A stretch of DNA of 64,000 nt from PALSA-607 sp036509315. Its GTDB lineage: Bacteria; Actinomycetota; Actinomycetes; Acidothermales; Acidothermaceae. Under the pieces are notes generated by a model, which saw only the letters and a list, made by a program, of their open reading frames with translations, did no database searches and was not told the DNA's origin. Positions 1 to 8,409 of this stretch are shown in pieces (the stretch's first letter is position 1; each line of letters starts with the position of its first letter). The DNA lies in assembly GCA_036509315.1 (NCBI GenBank), contig DATCFU010000198.1:9484-73483 (forward strand), given 5' to 3'. Both the position numbers and the translations under genes were made by a program.

Positions 1-281
1 ACTGGGTCACGACGAACGTCTGGTCGTTGGGTCAGCAGCATTTCGTCATCAAGGCGATGCCGCACATCGCACCGGGCGGCGCGCCGCCGACAGCGTTGCC
101 GAAGGGCTCCTCGCCGGGCGATAAGCCGGGCGATCCCCCGAACGGTGGTGCGAAGAAGCGCGGACCGACGCCACCACCGGTACTGCCGCCGACCGTGCAG
201 ATCAGGCGGCAACAGACCACCCGCCCGCCGCGCAGTAAGCGGACAGGGACCAGGCCGCAGCGGCCGGGTAGCCCACGGTGA
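1..281 (+). CDS. yidC: YidC membrane protein insertase, C-terminal end only
   Basis: This is the 3' end of a gene cut by the window start; the reading frame begins at base 3. The first residues read WVTTNVWSLGQQHFVIKAM, the typical last transmembrane stretch of YidC/Oxa1 insertases. A long Gly/Pro- then Arg-rich cytoplasmic tail follows, as is common in actinobacterial YidC. The product inserts membrane proteins alone or with SecYEG. Position directly before khpB and rsmG matches the conserved rpmH-rnpA-yidC-jag-rsmG order next to oriC, so the origin should lie just left of base 1. The TGA stop overlaps a possible GTG start for khpB by 4 bp. Confidence 0.93.
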   Translation, partial: WVTTNVWSLGQQHFVIKAMPHIAPGGAPPTALPKGSSPGDKPGDPPNGGAKKRGPTPPPVLPPTVQIRRQQTTRPPRSKRTGTRPQRPGSPR

Positions 282-373
282 CGGAGCCCAACTCCGTCAA
301 CGGCGCTGCCCCCGACGGCGCTGACCCCGGTGCGGATTTTGATGGCGTGCCCAAATCTCAGGAGGTTTTCCCC

Positions 374-955
374 GTGGCAAGCGTGACCGACGAATCGGCG
401 GATTTCGACGACGACGCGACGGCCAACGCCGCGGCAGAGTCTGCTGTAACGGTTGAAACCGTTACAGACGACGCTGTCGAGCCTCGTTCGCTGGCGGACC
501 TCCTCGAGCGCGAGGGCGAAGTTGCGGCGGACTACCTCGAAGGCCTGCTCGACATCATCGATGCAGACGGTGACATCGACATGGACGTCGAAGGCGATCG
601 CGCCGTCGTCTCGATCATCGGCGATCGCTTGCGGCACCTCGTCGGCCCCGATGGTGCAGTTCTGGATGCGCTGCAGGAGTTGACCAGGCTCGCGGTTGCA
701 CGAGAGACGGGTGTGCGCAGCCGGTTGATGCTCGACGTCGGTGGACATCGTGCGCGCCGCCGTGCCGATCTCACCGCGCTGGGGACCAAGGCGGCCGAGG
801 AAGTTATCGCTACCGGTGAGCCGGTCAAGATGGCTCCGATGTCTGCATTCGAGCGCAAGGTGGTGCACGATGCGATCGCTGGGGCCGGGCTCCGCAGCGA
901 ATCCGAAGGCGTTGAACCGCTGCGTTTCGTCGTGGTGCTGCCAGCACAGGCGTGA
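374..955 (+). CDS. khpB: KhpB/Jag-type RNA-binding protein (KH and R3H domains)
   Basis: Small RNA-binding protein of the Jag/KhpB family, encoded after yidC in most Gram-positives and linked elsewhere to envelope growth and division. The acidic N-terminus is followed by a KH-like region (VEGDRAVVSIIGDRLRHLVG) and a C-terminal R3H region (MSAFERKVVHDAIAG). Two starts are possible in the same frame. GTG at 278 overlaps the yidC stop and would give 225 residues. GTG at 374 has a perfect AGGAGG 8 bp upstream (360-365) and gives 193 residues, close to the roughly 187 residues of the M. tuberculosis homologue. I chose 374. A perfect 11-bp inverted repeat lies in the early coding region. Confidence 0.88.
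   Translation: MASVTDESADFDDDATANAAAESAVTVETVTDDAVEPRSLADLLEREGEVAADYLEGLLDIIDADGDIDMDVEGDRAVVSIIGDRLRHLVGPDGAVLDALQELTRLAVARETGVRSRLMLDVGGHRARRRADLTALGTKAAEEVIATGEPVKMAPMSAFERKVVHDAIAGAGLRSESEGVEPLRFVVVLPAQA
444..467. repeat. Perfect 11-bp inverted repeat inside khpB
   Basis: The arms CTGTAACGGTT and AACCGTTACAG are exact reverse complements separated by GA. The repeat is intragenic, encoding part of the acidic N-terminal region. It could be an operator, a hairpin in the mRNA, or a by-product of the coded Val-Thr repeats; function unknown. Confidence 0.6.
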
Positions 956-970
956 CGATCCCACCATCTT

Positions 971-1015
971 GACGAGTGCTGCCGTGACGAGTGCTGCCGT
1001 GACGAGTGCTGCCGT
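971..1015 (+). repeat. Three 15-bp tandem repeats between khpB and rsmG
   Basis: The unit GACGAGTGCTGCCGT occurs three times without change (971, 986, 1001), followed by a degenerate fourth copy that runs up to the rsmG GTG at 1031. The array fills the khpB-rsmG gap. No ribosome binding site is visible between the array and the rsmG start. Confidence 0.9.
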
Positions 1016-1030
1016 CACGAGCGCGCTGTC

Positions 1031-1855
1031 GTGACGCACGCCGGCGTCGAAGCAGTGATCCCGCCGCCACCCGCGCTCGCCCAGGTGCTTTTCGGTGCGC
1101 ATTTGCCGCTCGCCCGGCGCTATGCCGAGTGGCTGGCCGGCGCCGGGGTCGAGCGCGGCTTGATCGGCCCCCGGGAAGCGGAGCGGCTCTGGCCACGACA
1201 TCTCTTGAACTGCGTAGCGGTCGCTGCGCTCATACCCACCGGCAGCCATGTGGTTGATCTCGGTTCCGGGGCGGGGCTTCCCGGGATCGTCCTCGCGATT
1301 GCGCGCCCCGATCTGCAGATCACCCTCATCGAACCGATGCAGCGCCGCGTCGCCTTCCTTGACGAGGTGCGCAGCGATCTCTCTTTGGCGGGCGTCGATA
1401 CCCGCCGCGTGAGGGCGGACGAGCTCACGGCGGCAAAACTGAACGCCGACATCGTCACCGCGCGCGCCGTCGCACCAGTCGGTCGCCTTGCCGCCCTCGC
1501 TGCGCCCCTGTTGCGCGCCGACGGCCAGCTGCTCGCAATCAAAGGCAGCGGGTTCGCGGCGGAGGTCAGCGCTGGGTGGAGCGCGGTGCAGCGCGCAGGT
1601 ATGACCCTGGACGCCGCGTTGCTCGCGATCGTCGCGGCCGATAGCGAGGTTGCATCGTCGGGAGGCGGCCTGGAGCCGGGAGATGCAAAGCTGTTGCCGG
1701 GGGTGCTGATTGCTGAGCTATCGACCTGGCAGTCGAACGGATTACTGTGCGAGGGTGTGGCCGGGAGGGCCCGTGGGCGTCAACTGTCCACCGATCAGCT
1801 CGCGCTGGTGTTGCGCCTCGGGCAGTCTGGGCACCGGCCTACTCGCCACCACTGA
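1031..1855 (+). CDS. rsmG: 16S rRNA (guanine-527-N7) methyltransferase RsmG
   Basis: SAM-dependent methyltransferase that modifies G527 of 16S rRNA, in the conserved slot between khpB and parA. The SAM-binding motif I is clear (VVDLGSGAGLPGIVLA, about residues 74-89), with the acidic motif II (TLIEPMQRRVAFLDEV) and the ARAVAP motif typical of GidB/RsmG. At 274 residues it is longer than most RsmG because of a C-terminal extension after about residue 215. The GTG start at 1031 follows a 15-bp tandem repeat and has no obvious Shine-Dalgarno, so the start is somewhat uncertain. Confidence 0.93.
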   Translation: MTHAGVEAVIPPPPALAQVLFGAHLPLARRYAEWLAGAGVERGLIGPREAERLWPRHLLNCVAVAALIPTGSHVVDLGSGAGLPGIVLAIARPDLQITLIEPMQRRVAFLDEVRSDLSLAGVDTRRVRADELTAAKLNADIVTARAVAPVGRLAALAAPLLRADGQLLAIKGSGFAAEVSAGWSAVQRAGMTLDAALLAIVAADSEVASSGGGLEPGDAKLLPGVLIAELSTWQSNGLLCEGVAGRARGRQLSTDQLALVLRLGQSGHRPTRHH

Positions 1856-1940
1856 GTTGCTCTAGGCTGACGTGCCCAGCCGGCCGCTGGTTCTAGATGC
1901 TCGCTGGATCTCATGCAAGGCGTGATCGGAGGATCCCCGC

Positions 1941-3029
1941 GTGACCGATTCCGACACGGCAACTCTGGCCGTTGTTTCACGTGGAACACGACGGCTTGCG
2001 ATTCCGCTCCACGCCCTCAACCACGAAGACTCGGCTGATGTAACCACAGCGAGCTCGGGTTCTGACCCCAGTGTTTCACGTGAAACCAGGCAACCGGCCG
2101 CGCCCGACGAGACACCTATCGCGACTCAGACCGCCACGGCCATGCGGGTGCTCGGTCATAACGGTGAGACATTCCCACGCCCGAGCCGCCGCCGGATCGT
2201 CACGGTGGCCAATCAAAAGGGCGGCGTTGGCAAGACGACCACGACTGTCAACATCGCAGCAGCGATGGCGTTGCATGGGCTCCGCGTCCTCGTTATCGAC
2301 CTCGACCCCCAAGGCAACGCATCCACCGCGCTGGGCATCGACCATCACGCCGATATCCCTTCGGTCTACGACCTGCTCATCGAAGGCAAGTCTCTCGGCG
2401 ACGTGATGGTCGATGTCCTCGAGATCCCTGGGCTGTCTTGTGTTCCCGCGACGATCGACCTGGCGGGTGCGGAAATCGAGCTAGTTTCGATGGTGGCTCG
2501 CGAGGCACGGTTGCGCCGCGCCTTGGCGGAGGTCGTCGCCGACTTCGACTACGTGCTGATCGACTGCCCGCCGTCCCTCGGCCTGTTAACGGTGAACGCA
2601 CTGGTGGCCGGCGAGGAAGTGCTGATCCCGATCCAATGCGAGTACTACGCGCTGGAAGGGCTCGGTCAGCTGCTGAGCAATATCGATCTGGTGAAATCCC
2701 ACCTGAATCCCGATTTGCGGGTGTCGACGATCCTGCTCACAATGTACGACGCGCGGACACGGCTCGCATCGCAGGTCGCAGATGACGTTCGATTGCATTT
2801 CGGTACAACTGTGCTTCGAACCGTTATTCCACGCAGCGTCCGGGTCTCCGAGGCGCCCAGCTACGGTCAGACGGTGATGACCTACGACCCGGCTTCACCC
2901 GGCGCGCTCTGCTACCTAGATGCAGCGCGCGAGATCGCGGAGCGCGGTGCGGGCGGCGGCAGCGGGTCCAACACGAGTACGAACACCGACACCCCCAGCA
3001 CCGGCCCAGCCCAAGGAGACTCCCAATGA
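1941..3029 (+). CDS. parA: Chromosome partitioning ATPase ParA (Soj)
   Basis: P-loop ATPase that with ParB segregates newly replicated origins. The deviant Walker A motif KGGVGKTT lies at about residues 93-100, followed by Walker A' (VLVIDLDPQGNAS) and Walker B (YVLIDCPPSLGLLT). The roughly 85-residue N-terminal extension before the ATPase core is low in complexity, and its coding DNA contains two parS sites. The GTG start at 1941 is supported by GGAGGA at 1928-1933. parB begins 4 bp before the parA stop, so the two are translationally coupled. Confidence 0.95.
   Translation: MTDSDTATLAVVSRGTRRLAIPLHALNHEDSADVTTASSGSDPSVSRETRQPAAPDETPIATQTATAMRVLGHNGETFPRPSRRRIVTVANQKGGVGKTTTTVNIAAAMALHGLRVLVIDLDPQGNASTALGIDHHADIPSVYDLLIEGKSLGDVMVDVLEIPGLSCVPATIDLAGAEIELVSMVAREARLRRALAEVVADFDYVLIDCPPSLGLLTVNALVAGEEVLIPIQCEYYALEGLGQLLSNIDLVKSHLNPDLRVSTILLTMYDARTRLASQVADDVRLHFGTTVLRTVIPRSVRVSEAPSYGQTVMTYDPASPGALCYLDAAREIAERGAGGGSGSNTSTNTDTPSTGPAQGDSQ
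1973..1988. promoter_or_regulatory. parS centromere-like site 1
   Basis: TGTTTCACGTGGAACA differs from the 16-bp bacterial consensus TGTTTCACGTGAAACA at one position. It lies inside the parA coding sequence, a few codons after the start. ParB binding here would nucleate the origin-proximal partition complex and could also affect parAB transcription. Confidence 0.9.
2072..2087. promoter_or_regulatory. parS centromere-like site 2
   Basis: TGTTTCACGTGAAACC matches 15 of 16 positions of the parS consensus. It sits 99 bp after site 1, also within the coding region for the variable ParA N-terminus. Confidence 0.92.
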
Positions 3030-4036
3030 GTACGCGTCGCGGCGGTTTAGGGCGCGGGCTTGGTGCACTGATCCCTACTGCCACGACCGTTGAGCGCGCA
3101 CGTCCCCCCGTGCCGGGCCAGCAGCCCGACCCCGCCCACACCGCGATCGCTAACACGCAGCCGAGAGTGATCCGGCTCAGCGGCGAAGAACCCTTGCTCG
3201 CGGTACCCGGCGCCCGGTTTGCCGAAGTGCCGGTCGATGACATCGCACCCAACCCGAAGCAACCCCGCCAGGTGTTCGACGAGGCCGCGCTTGCTGAGCT
3301 CGCCTACTCGTTGCGTGAGGTCGGGTTCCTGCAGCCGGTAGTGGTCCGCCCGGCTGGGGAGGGCTACGAACTGGTCATGGGTGAGCGGCGCTTGCGGGCG
3401 GCGCAGCAGGCCGGATTCACCACCATTCCCGCTATCATCAGGGACACCAACGACGACGCGCTGCTTCGTGACGCGCTGCTGGAGAACCTTCATCGCGAAC
3501 AGCTGAATCCGCTCGAAGAGGGTGCGGCGTATGCGCAGTTACTCGAAGAATTTGGCGCTACGCATGAAGAATTGGCCAAGCGCATCGGTCGATCGCGATC
3601 GCAGGTCAGTAACACAATCCGGTTGCTCAACCTGCCGACGTCGGTGCAACGCAAGGTCGCGGCGGCCGTGCTGTCGGCCGGCCATGCACGTGCATTGCTA
3701 GGTCTCGACGACGCGGTCGCGCAGGAACGGCTGGCGCAACGCATCGTTGCCGAAGGCCTATCGGTGCGAGCCGTCGAAGAGCTTGTCGCGGTCGGTGACG
3801 GCGAATCGGGACGGCGACGGGCGCCTCGCACCGGACGCCAGCGTGCGGCCGGGCTCGATGAGCTCGCCTCAGGCTTGTCGGATCACTTTGAGACGCGGGT
3901 GCGGGTCGACCTGGGCCGCAGTCGGGGCAAGATCACCATTGAGTTCGCGTCCATCGACGACCTGGAGCGCATCGTGGCAGCCATGGCGCCGGATCTCGCT
4001 ACCCACAAGAGCGGCGGCAACCAGCCGGTCGACTAA
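3026..4036 (+). CDS. parB: Chromosome partitioning protein ParB (CTPase clamp)
   Basis: DNA-binding CTPase that loads at parS and spreads to form the segregation complex. Visible parts are a basic N-terminal ParA-interacting segment (RRGGLGRGLGALIP), the nucleotide-binding GERR motif (GERRLRAAQQAG, near residue 118), the ENLHREQLNPLEE helix, and a helix-turn-helix (EELAKRIGRSRSQVSNTIRL, around residues 176-195). A C-terminal dimerisation domain follows. AAGGAG at 3012-3017 precedes the ATG, which overlaps the parA stop by 4 bp. Its length of 336 residues is usual for actinobacteria. Confidence 0.95.
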   Translation: MSTRRGGLGRGLGALIPTATTVERARPPVPGQQPDPAHTAIANTQPRVIRLSGEEPLLAVPGARFAEVPVDDIAPNPKQPRQVFDEAALAELAYSLREVGFLQPVVVRPAGEGYELVMGERRLRAAQQAGFTTIPAIIRDTNDDALLRDALLENLHREQLNPLEEGAAYAQLLEEFGATHEELAKRIGRSRSQVSNTIRLLNLPTSVQRKVAAAVLSAGHARALLGLDDAVAQERLAQRIVAEGLSVRAVEELVAVGDGESGRRRAPRTGRQRAAGLDELASGLSDHFETRVRVDLGRSRGKITIEFASIDDLERIVAAMAPDLATHKSGGNQPVD

Positions 4037-4057
4037 CGACCGTCGACTAACAGCCGC

Positions 4058-5032
4058 TTAGACGGGCGCTCCGGGCAGCGGCACGCCACGGACGGCCGCG
4101 CGGTGTAACAAGTCCCGGCACAAGGTGCCCAGATCGAGGTCCGCGGCTGCTGCCGCGAGCGGCAACAGGCTGGTCGTGGTCATTCCAGGGGCCACATTTG
4201 TCTCGAGGTACTCGACGGCGCCGTCACGCGCGACGATCAGGTCGGTTCGGGAGATATCTCGCAACCCCAGAGCCTCATGCGCGAGCACCGCTGCCGCACC
4301 TGCAGCGGCAGCGATCTCGGCGCGTAGTCGGGCCGGCACGTGGTATTCGGTCATGCCTGCCGTATACCGCGCTGCGTAGTCGAAGGTGCCGCTTACGGCG
4401 TCGATCTCGACCGCGGGGAGAGCGACCGGACCAGACCCGGTGTCGATGACGCTGACGGCAAGCTCGACGCCGTCGATGTATCGCTCGAGTAGGGCGACGC
4501 CGTCGTAGGAGTAGCAGCCGACCATCGCCGCGGGGAGGTCGCCCGCATTGCGGACGACAGTTACACCCAGCGCCGAGCCACCACGCGCTGGCTTCACGAC
4601 AAGCGGCAGTCCGAGTCGCTCGACGACGCGCTCGAGTAGCGCCGGACCACCTAGGTCGCGGAACGCTGCGTGCTGCAGGGCGACCGAAGCTGGCGTCGAA
4701 ACACCGGCGCGGCCAAGGATCGCCTTCGCGATCGGCTTGTCGAAGGCGAGTCGGGCGGCCGCTCCGGTCGCGCCGACGTAGGGCACGCCGCTGAGGTCGA
4801 GTGCGTCGCGCAGGCCACCGTCCTCGCCCTCAATTCCGTGTACAGCAAGGAAAACGGCGGACGGCGGGTCTTGAAGTAACCGCGGTAAGAGTTGAGCGTC
4901 GATGTCGACGAGTTCGACTTCGACACCGAGCTCAGCCAGCGCGTCGGTTACCCGACGTCCCGACGACAGTGAGACATCGCGCTCGTACGAGAGGCCGCCG
5001 GCTAGCACGAGGACGTGCCCGAGGTCGCTCAT
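4058..5032 (-). CDS. D-alanine--D-alanine ligase family ATP-grasp enzyme
   Basis: ATP-grasp ligase of the Ddl family, which joins two D-alanines for peptidoglycan precursor synthesis. The N-terminus HVLVLAGGLSYERDVSLSSG is the usual Ddl start (GG.S.ER.VSL.SG), and the C-terminus has the nucleotide/metal site in YLETNVAPGMTTTSLLP. Its 324 residues are short compared with about 350-370 for housekeeping actinobacterial Ddl. A Ddl-like gene near parB that is distinct from the murein-cluster ddl is seen in other actinobacteria, so the true substrate could differ. The start overlaps the upstream aminotransferase stop by 4 bp; the two form an operon. Confidence 0.82.
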   Translation of the reverse strand: MSDLGHVLVLAGGLSYERDVSLSSGRRVTDALAELGVEVELVDIDAQLLPRLLQDPPSAVFLAVHGIEGEDGGLRDALDLSGVPYVGATGAAARLAFDKPIAKAILGRAGVSTPASVALQHAAFRDLGGPALLERVVERLGLPLVVKPARGGSALGVTVVRNAGDLPAAMVGCYSYDGVALLERYIDGVELAVSVIDTGSGPVALPAVEIDAVSGTFDYAARYTAGMTEYHVPARLRAEIAAAAGAAAVLAHEALGLRDISRTDLIVARDGAVEYLETNVAPGMTTTSLLPLAAAAADLDLGTLCRDLLHRAAVRGVPLPGAPV

Positions 5033-6282
5033 GAGCCACCGCGAAATGTCGCGACGATGTCGAGCTCCTCAGACAGTACGCCGGCCAACCGCCGGACGCC
5101 CTCGCGGATGCGATCAGGCTCGGGAAGGCTGTAAGCCAACCGCAGATTCCGCCCGCCCTGGCCGTCGGAGTAGAAGCCGACACCTGGGACGTACGCAACG
5201 CGGCCCTGGATCGCCCGCGGCAGCATCGCTTTGGCGTCGATGCCCTCCGGCAGCGTGACCCACACGTAGAAGCCGCCCGTCGGGTGGGTCCAGGACGAGC
5301 CCGCCGGAAACGAGGACTCAAGCGCTTCGAGGCAGGCATCGCGCCGGGCGCGGTACAACTCGCGGAAGACCTTCACTTGCTCTTGCCAGGGGTGATGTTC
5401 GAGGAATTCGGCGACGACGTATTGCGACAAAGCCACCGGGCACAGCGTGGTCGCCTCGCTGGCCATAATCAGCTTTTCTTTGACACCTGGCGGGGCCAGG
5501 ACCCAGCCCACGCGGACGCCCGCGGCGAAGGTCTTGGAGAAGGATCCGAGGTAGATGATTCCGTCAGAGGCCCGGGCGCGCAGCGCACGCAGCGGCGGCC
5601 CGTCAAAGCCCAGCAGGCCGTAGGGGTTGTCCTCCAGGATCAGCAGGCCAGCTTCGGCGCAGATGGCAATGATCTCGTCGCGACGCTCCTCGACGAGCGT
5701 GATCCCGGCGGGATTATGGTAGTTCGGCACTGTATAGACGAATTTGGCCCGCCGGCCCGATCGGGCTACTTCGGCGATTGCCGCCCGCAGTGCCCCGGGC
5801 ACCAGCCCCGCGTCGTCCATTGTTACGTGCACAACGTCGGCCTGATATTGCGTGAAGGTCCCAAGTGCGCCGACGTAGGAGGGTGCTTCGGCGATCACGA
5901 CATCGCCGGGGTCGAGGAAGATCCGCGATACGACGTCGAGTGCTTGCTGCGAACCGACGGTGACGATCACGTCGTCGGCCGACGCTGAGATGCCCTCAAG
6001 GGCCATGACGCCGCAGATCAGTTCGCGCAGCCGCGGATCGCCCTGGCCACCCATGTACTGCAGGGCCTGCGCGCCTTGTTCGGTGATCACCCGCGCGGTC
6101 ATCTCGCCGATGACGTCCAGCGGGAGGGCGCTCACGCATGGCGAGCCACCACCCATGCCGATGATCTCCGGGCGGTTGGCGACTGCGAAAAGGGCCCGGA
6201 TCTCCGACGTGGTCATGCCGTGGGTTCGCGCGGCATAGTGCTCAAGATAGGGGTCTAACCGCGACCCGCCTGACATGTCCAC
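5029..6282 (-). CDS. PLP-dependent aminotransferase, 2-aminoadipate/MocR-like class
   Basis: Fold-type I aminotransferase of the LysN/2-aminoadipate group, without the GntR-type DNA-binding domain of MocR regulators. It shows VGSQQALDVVSRIFLDPGD for cofactor phosphate binding, NPYGLLGF, and the Schiff-base lysine in LGSFSKTFAAGVRVGW. It may produce or consume an amino acid used by the co-transcribed Ddl-like ligase, but this is inference. The open frame extends to 6303. I chose the GTG at 6282 because GAGGAG lies 9 bp upstream of it; an ATG at 6276 is also possible. Confidence 0.82.
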   Translation of the reverse strand: MDMSGGSRLDPYLEHYAARTHGMTTSEIRALFAVANRPEIIGMGGGSPCVSALPLDVIGEMTARVITEQGAQALQYMGGQGDPRLRELICGVMALEGISASADDVIVTVGSQQALDVVSRIFLDPGDVVIAEAPSYVGALGTFTQYQADVVHVTMDDAGLVPGALRAAIAEVARSGRRAKFVYTVPNYHNPAGITLVEERRDEIIAICAEAGLLILEDNPYGLLGFDGPPLRALRARASDGIIYLGSFSKTFAAGVRVGWVLAPPGVKEKLIMASEATTLCPVALSQYVVAEFLEHHPWQEQVKVFRELYRARRDACLEALESSFPAGSSWTHPTGGFYVWVTLPEGIDAKAMLPRAIQGRVAYVPGVGFYSDGQGGRNLRLAYSLPEPDRIREGVRRLAGVLSEELDIVATFRGGS

Positions 6283-6457
6283 GAAACGGTCCTCCTCGAG
6301 CACTCAGGGTAGCGCCCGCAGCGGCGGACGTCGGCGATTTGCCAACTGGTGCGGGCGAGCGCAGGCCGTGCGCGTAGCCCGACCGGCACTACCGTCGCCG
6401 GTGCGAAGCGATCAGACTGGCTCTACATTGCGCGCTCTCAGCGCTGGCGGAGGAACG

Positions 6458-7075
6458 ATGTCGCGACGCGTGGTCGGCTTGACGCTCGACAACCTGGACG
6501 ATCTACCGCCTCGGTGCAGGCGGTGTGCGTTTTGGGAACTCGACCCCGTAAGTCGCACTCGAGCTGAGGAGTCAGGCGACGCGGCGCTTGAGAAGGAAGC
6601 GTGGGTCTCGGCGGTGCTCCTTGAGTGGGGGAGTTGCGGCCGGCTCATTGAAGTCGACGGATCCACCGCTGGCTACGTTCTTTACGCACCACCCGCGTAT
6701 GTTCCGCGATCTGTCGCGTTTCCCACCAGTCCCGTTAGCCCGGACGCCGTGTTGCTGATGACCGCGCACGTGCTGCCTGAATTCACCGGCGGTGGACTGG
6801 GTCGCGTCCTGCTGCAGTCCGTGGCGAAGGATCTGACCCGTCGTGGAGTCAAAGCGATCGAGGCATTCGGCGACAGTCGCTGGGAAGCGCCGGCGTGCGT
6901 ACTACCGACGGATTTCCTTCTGGCACTGGGTTTTAAGACCATCCGGCCACATCCGCGGCACCCGAGGTTGCGGCTAGATTTGAAGACTGTGCTGTCGTGG
7001 CGAGAAGACGTCGAGGGTGCGCTGGAGCGATTGCTGGGGTCCGTGGCGCCCGAGGGTGCACTCCGACCAGTCTGA
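6458..7075 (+). CDS. GNAT-family acetyltransferase of the parB region
   Basis: GNAT N-acetyltransferase of unknown substrate. The acetyl-CoA binding region reads EFTGGGLGRVLLQSVAKDL (the R/Q-x-x-G-x-G/A loop is modified to GGGLGR). Near the N-terminus is a conserved-looking CRRCAFWELDP motif with a Cys pair. A GNAT gene in this place, between parB and cwlM, is also found in mycobacteria. The frame is open from 6275, but the ATG at 6458 has GGAGG directly upstream (6449-6453) and removes a low-complexity leader, giving 205 residues. It is divergent from the aminotransferase gene. Confidence 0.82.
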   Translation: MSRRVVGLTLDNLDDLPPRCRRCAFWELDPVSRTRAEESGDAALEKEAWVSAVLLEWGSCGRLIEVDGSTAGYVLYAPPAYVPRSVAFPTSPVSPDAVLLMTAHVLPEFTGGGLGRVLLQSVAKDLTRRGVKAIEAFGDSRWEAPACVLPTDFLLALGFKTIRPHPRHPRLRLDLKTVLSWREDVEGALERLLGSVAPEGALRPV

Positions 7076-7108
7076 GAATCGGAGGTTCTGATTGCCCGGC
7101 GAACTGAC

Positions 7109-8296
7109 CTAGACCGAGATGGTCTGCCAGCTCAATTCGATCGCTTCCTGCGACGGCAACTCGGCGGGTGAGTACAGCCGCTGGATGGCGACCACGATGG
7201 CCTCGGCGAGCTCGTCACGGAACTCTGCGCTGCCCAGCCGAGCCGCATCGCCCGGGTTCGTGAGATAACCAAGTTCGATGCGGACGGCGGGCATACGCGT
7301 GCGGCGCAGCAGTTCCCAGCTCTTCGGGTGGCTGCGGCAGTCGAGGAAATCGGTGCGCGCCAGCACCTCCTGCTGGATCAATTCTGCGAGACGCGCTCCA
7401 ACGAGCGAGCGGTCGATAACAGTGCCGTAGTAGTAGGTCGACACGCCATGGCAGCTCGGATCGAGGTCGGCGTCAATGTGCAGCGAGACGAGCAGGTCGG
7501 CTTCCGCGGCATTCGCGAAGGCCCCTCGCTCGGCGTCGCTTGGCGGGCGTTCGGGCACATCGGTGTCGTCGAGTGCGCCCTCGCCGCCGCGCGTCCGAAA
7601 TGCCTGGGCGCCTGCCGCGGCGAGCCGACCCTCGAGCCGGTTGGCGATGTCGTCGACAATCGTGGCTTCGTCCAATGTTCCGTTGGTCGACCCCCGGTCG
7701 CGGCCGCCGTGGCCGGGGTCGATGACCACCAGCTTGCCGGCCATCGTCGGCCCGCCGTGATGGAGCCGGTCGTATTCACGCAACTCGTTGGCTTTACCAC
7801 CGACGACGGTGCGGGCGAGCTGCCGCAAAGCCCGAAATGTCGCCGGGCCACAGGTGCCATCGGCCGGCAACCCGACGTTGCGCTGAAACTCCCGCAAGGC
7901 GTTTTCGGTGCGCGGCCCAAACACTCCGTCGGCTCGACCACAGTCGAAGCCCATGTCGGCCAGTCGATGCTGGAGGCCCGCGACGTCGTCGCCGACGTAG
8001 GGGTGCCGGACGGCGAACGACAAGGTGCGGTCGCCGAGCCGCCAGCGGGCTTCGTCGAGGCTGCGGTAGGTCTCCCGGTCGACGACCCCGTCGATTCGCA
8101 GGCCCCGTTGTTGCTGGAAGCTGCGGACCGCGTGGTCGCAGGCCTCGTCAAACAGGTCACCCGGGTCAGGGTGCTGGGCCGTCTCGTCGCTGACCAACAG
8201 GCCGAGCTGGCGGAGCCGATGCCGTAGCTCGAGCACGGCGAGCCCGCGGTCGCCGAGGCGCAGCGGCCCGTCGACGCGCTCGTGCTGCTGCTGCAT
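7109..8296 (-). CDS. cwlM: CwlM-like N-acetylmuramoyl-L-alanine amidase homologue
   Basis: There are two N-terminal peptidoglycan-binding (PGBD) repeats: RLGDRGLAVLELRHRLRQLG and a second near VGDDVAGLQHRLADMGFDCG. A C-terminal amidase_3 domain follows. Zn-ligand candidates are kept (His in VVIDPGHGGRD, Glu in TLDEATIV, His in LLVSLHIDAD), as is a catalytic-type Glu in VRIELGYLTNP. In M. tuberculosis the syntenic CwlM is phosphorylated by PknB and activates MurA, so a regulatory role is as likely as hydrolysis. No signal peptide is visible, supporting a cytoplasmic location. The frame is open to 8653; the ATG at 8296 starts the first real domain and follows a GAGGA box. Confidence 0.87.
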   Translation of the reverse strand: MQQQHERVDGPLRLGDRGLAVLELRHRLRQLGLLVSDETAQHPDPGDLFDEACDHAVRSFQQQRGLRIDGVVDRETYRSLDEARWRLGDRTLSFAVRHPYVGDDVAGLQHRLADMGFDCGRADGVFGPRTENALREFQRNVGLPADGTCGPATFRALRQLARTVVGGKANELREYDRLHHGGPTMAGKLVVIDPGHGGRDRGSTNGTLDEATIVDDIANRLEGRLAAAGAQAFRTRGGEGALDDTDVPERPPSDAERGAFANAAEADLLVSLHIDADLDPSCHGVSTYYYGTVIDRSLVGARLAELIQQEVLARTDFLDCRSHPKSWELLRRTRMPAVRIELGYLTNPGDAARLGSAEFRDELAEAIVVAIQRLYSPAELPSQEAIELSWQTISV

Positions 8297-8409
8297 GGGC
8301 GTCCTCGTTTGGGTCGACCGCTCCGGCGGGAATTGACGCCCGACGGAGCTCCGACGTTTACCGGAGCCCGCCGCGCGGCTGTACCGGCGTGGAGGAGCCA
8401 TGTTACGGC

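Noticed and set aside
32..1249. A 405-codon minus-strand frame
   Set aside because: It runs antisense through yidC, khpB and rsmG; the repeat ALVTAALVTAALV peptide comes from the 15-bp DNA repeat.
7076..7108. Possible terminator between the GNAT gene and cwlM
   Set aside because: Only a 4-bp AATC/GATT pairing could be found.
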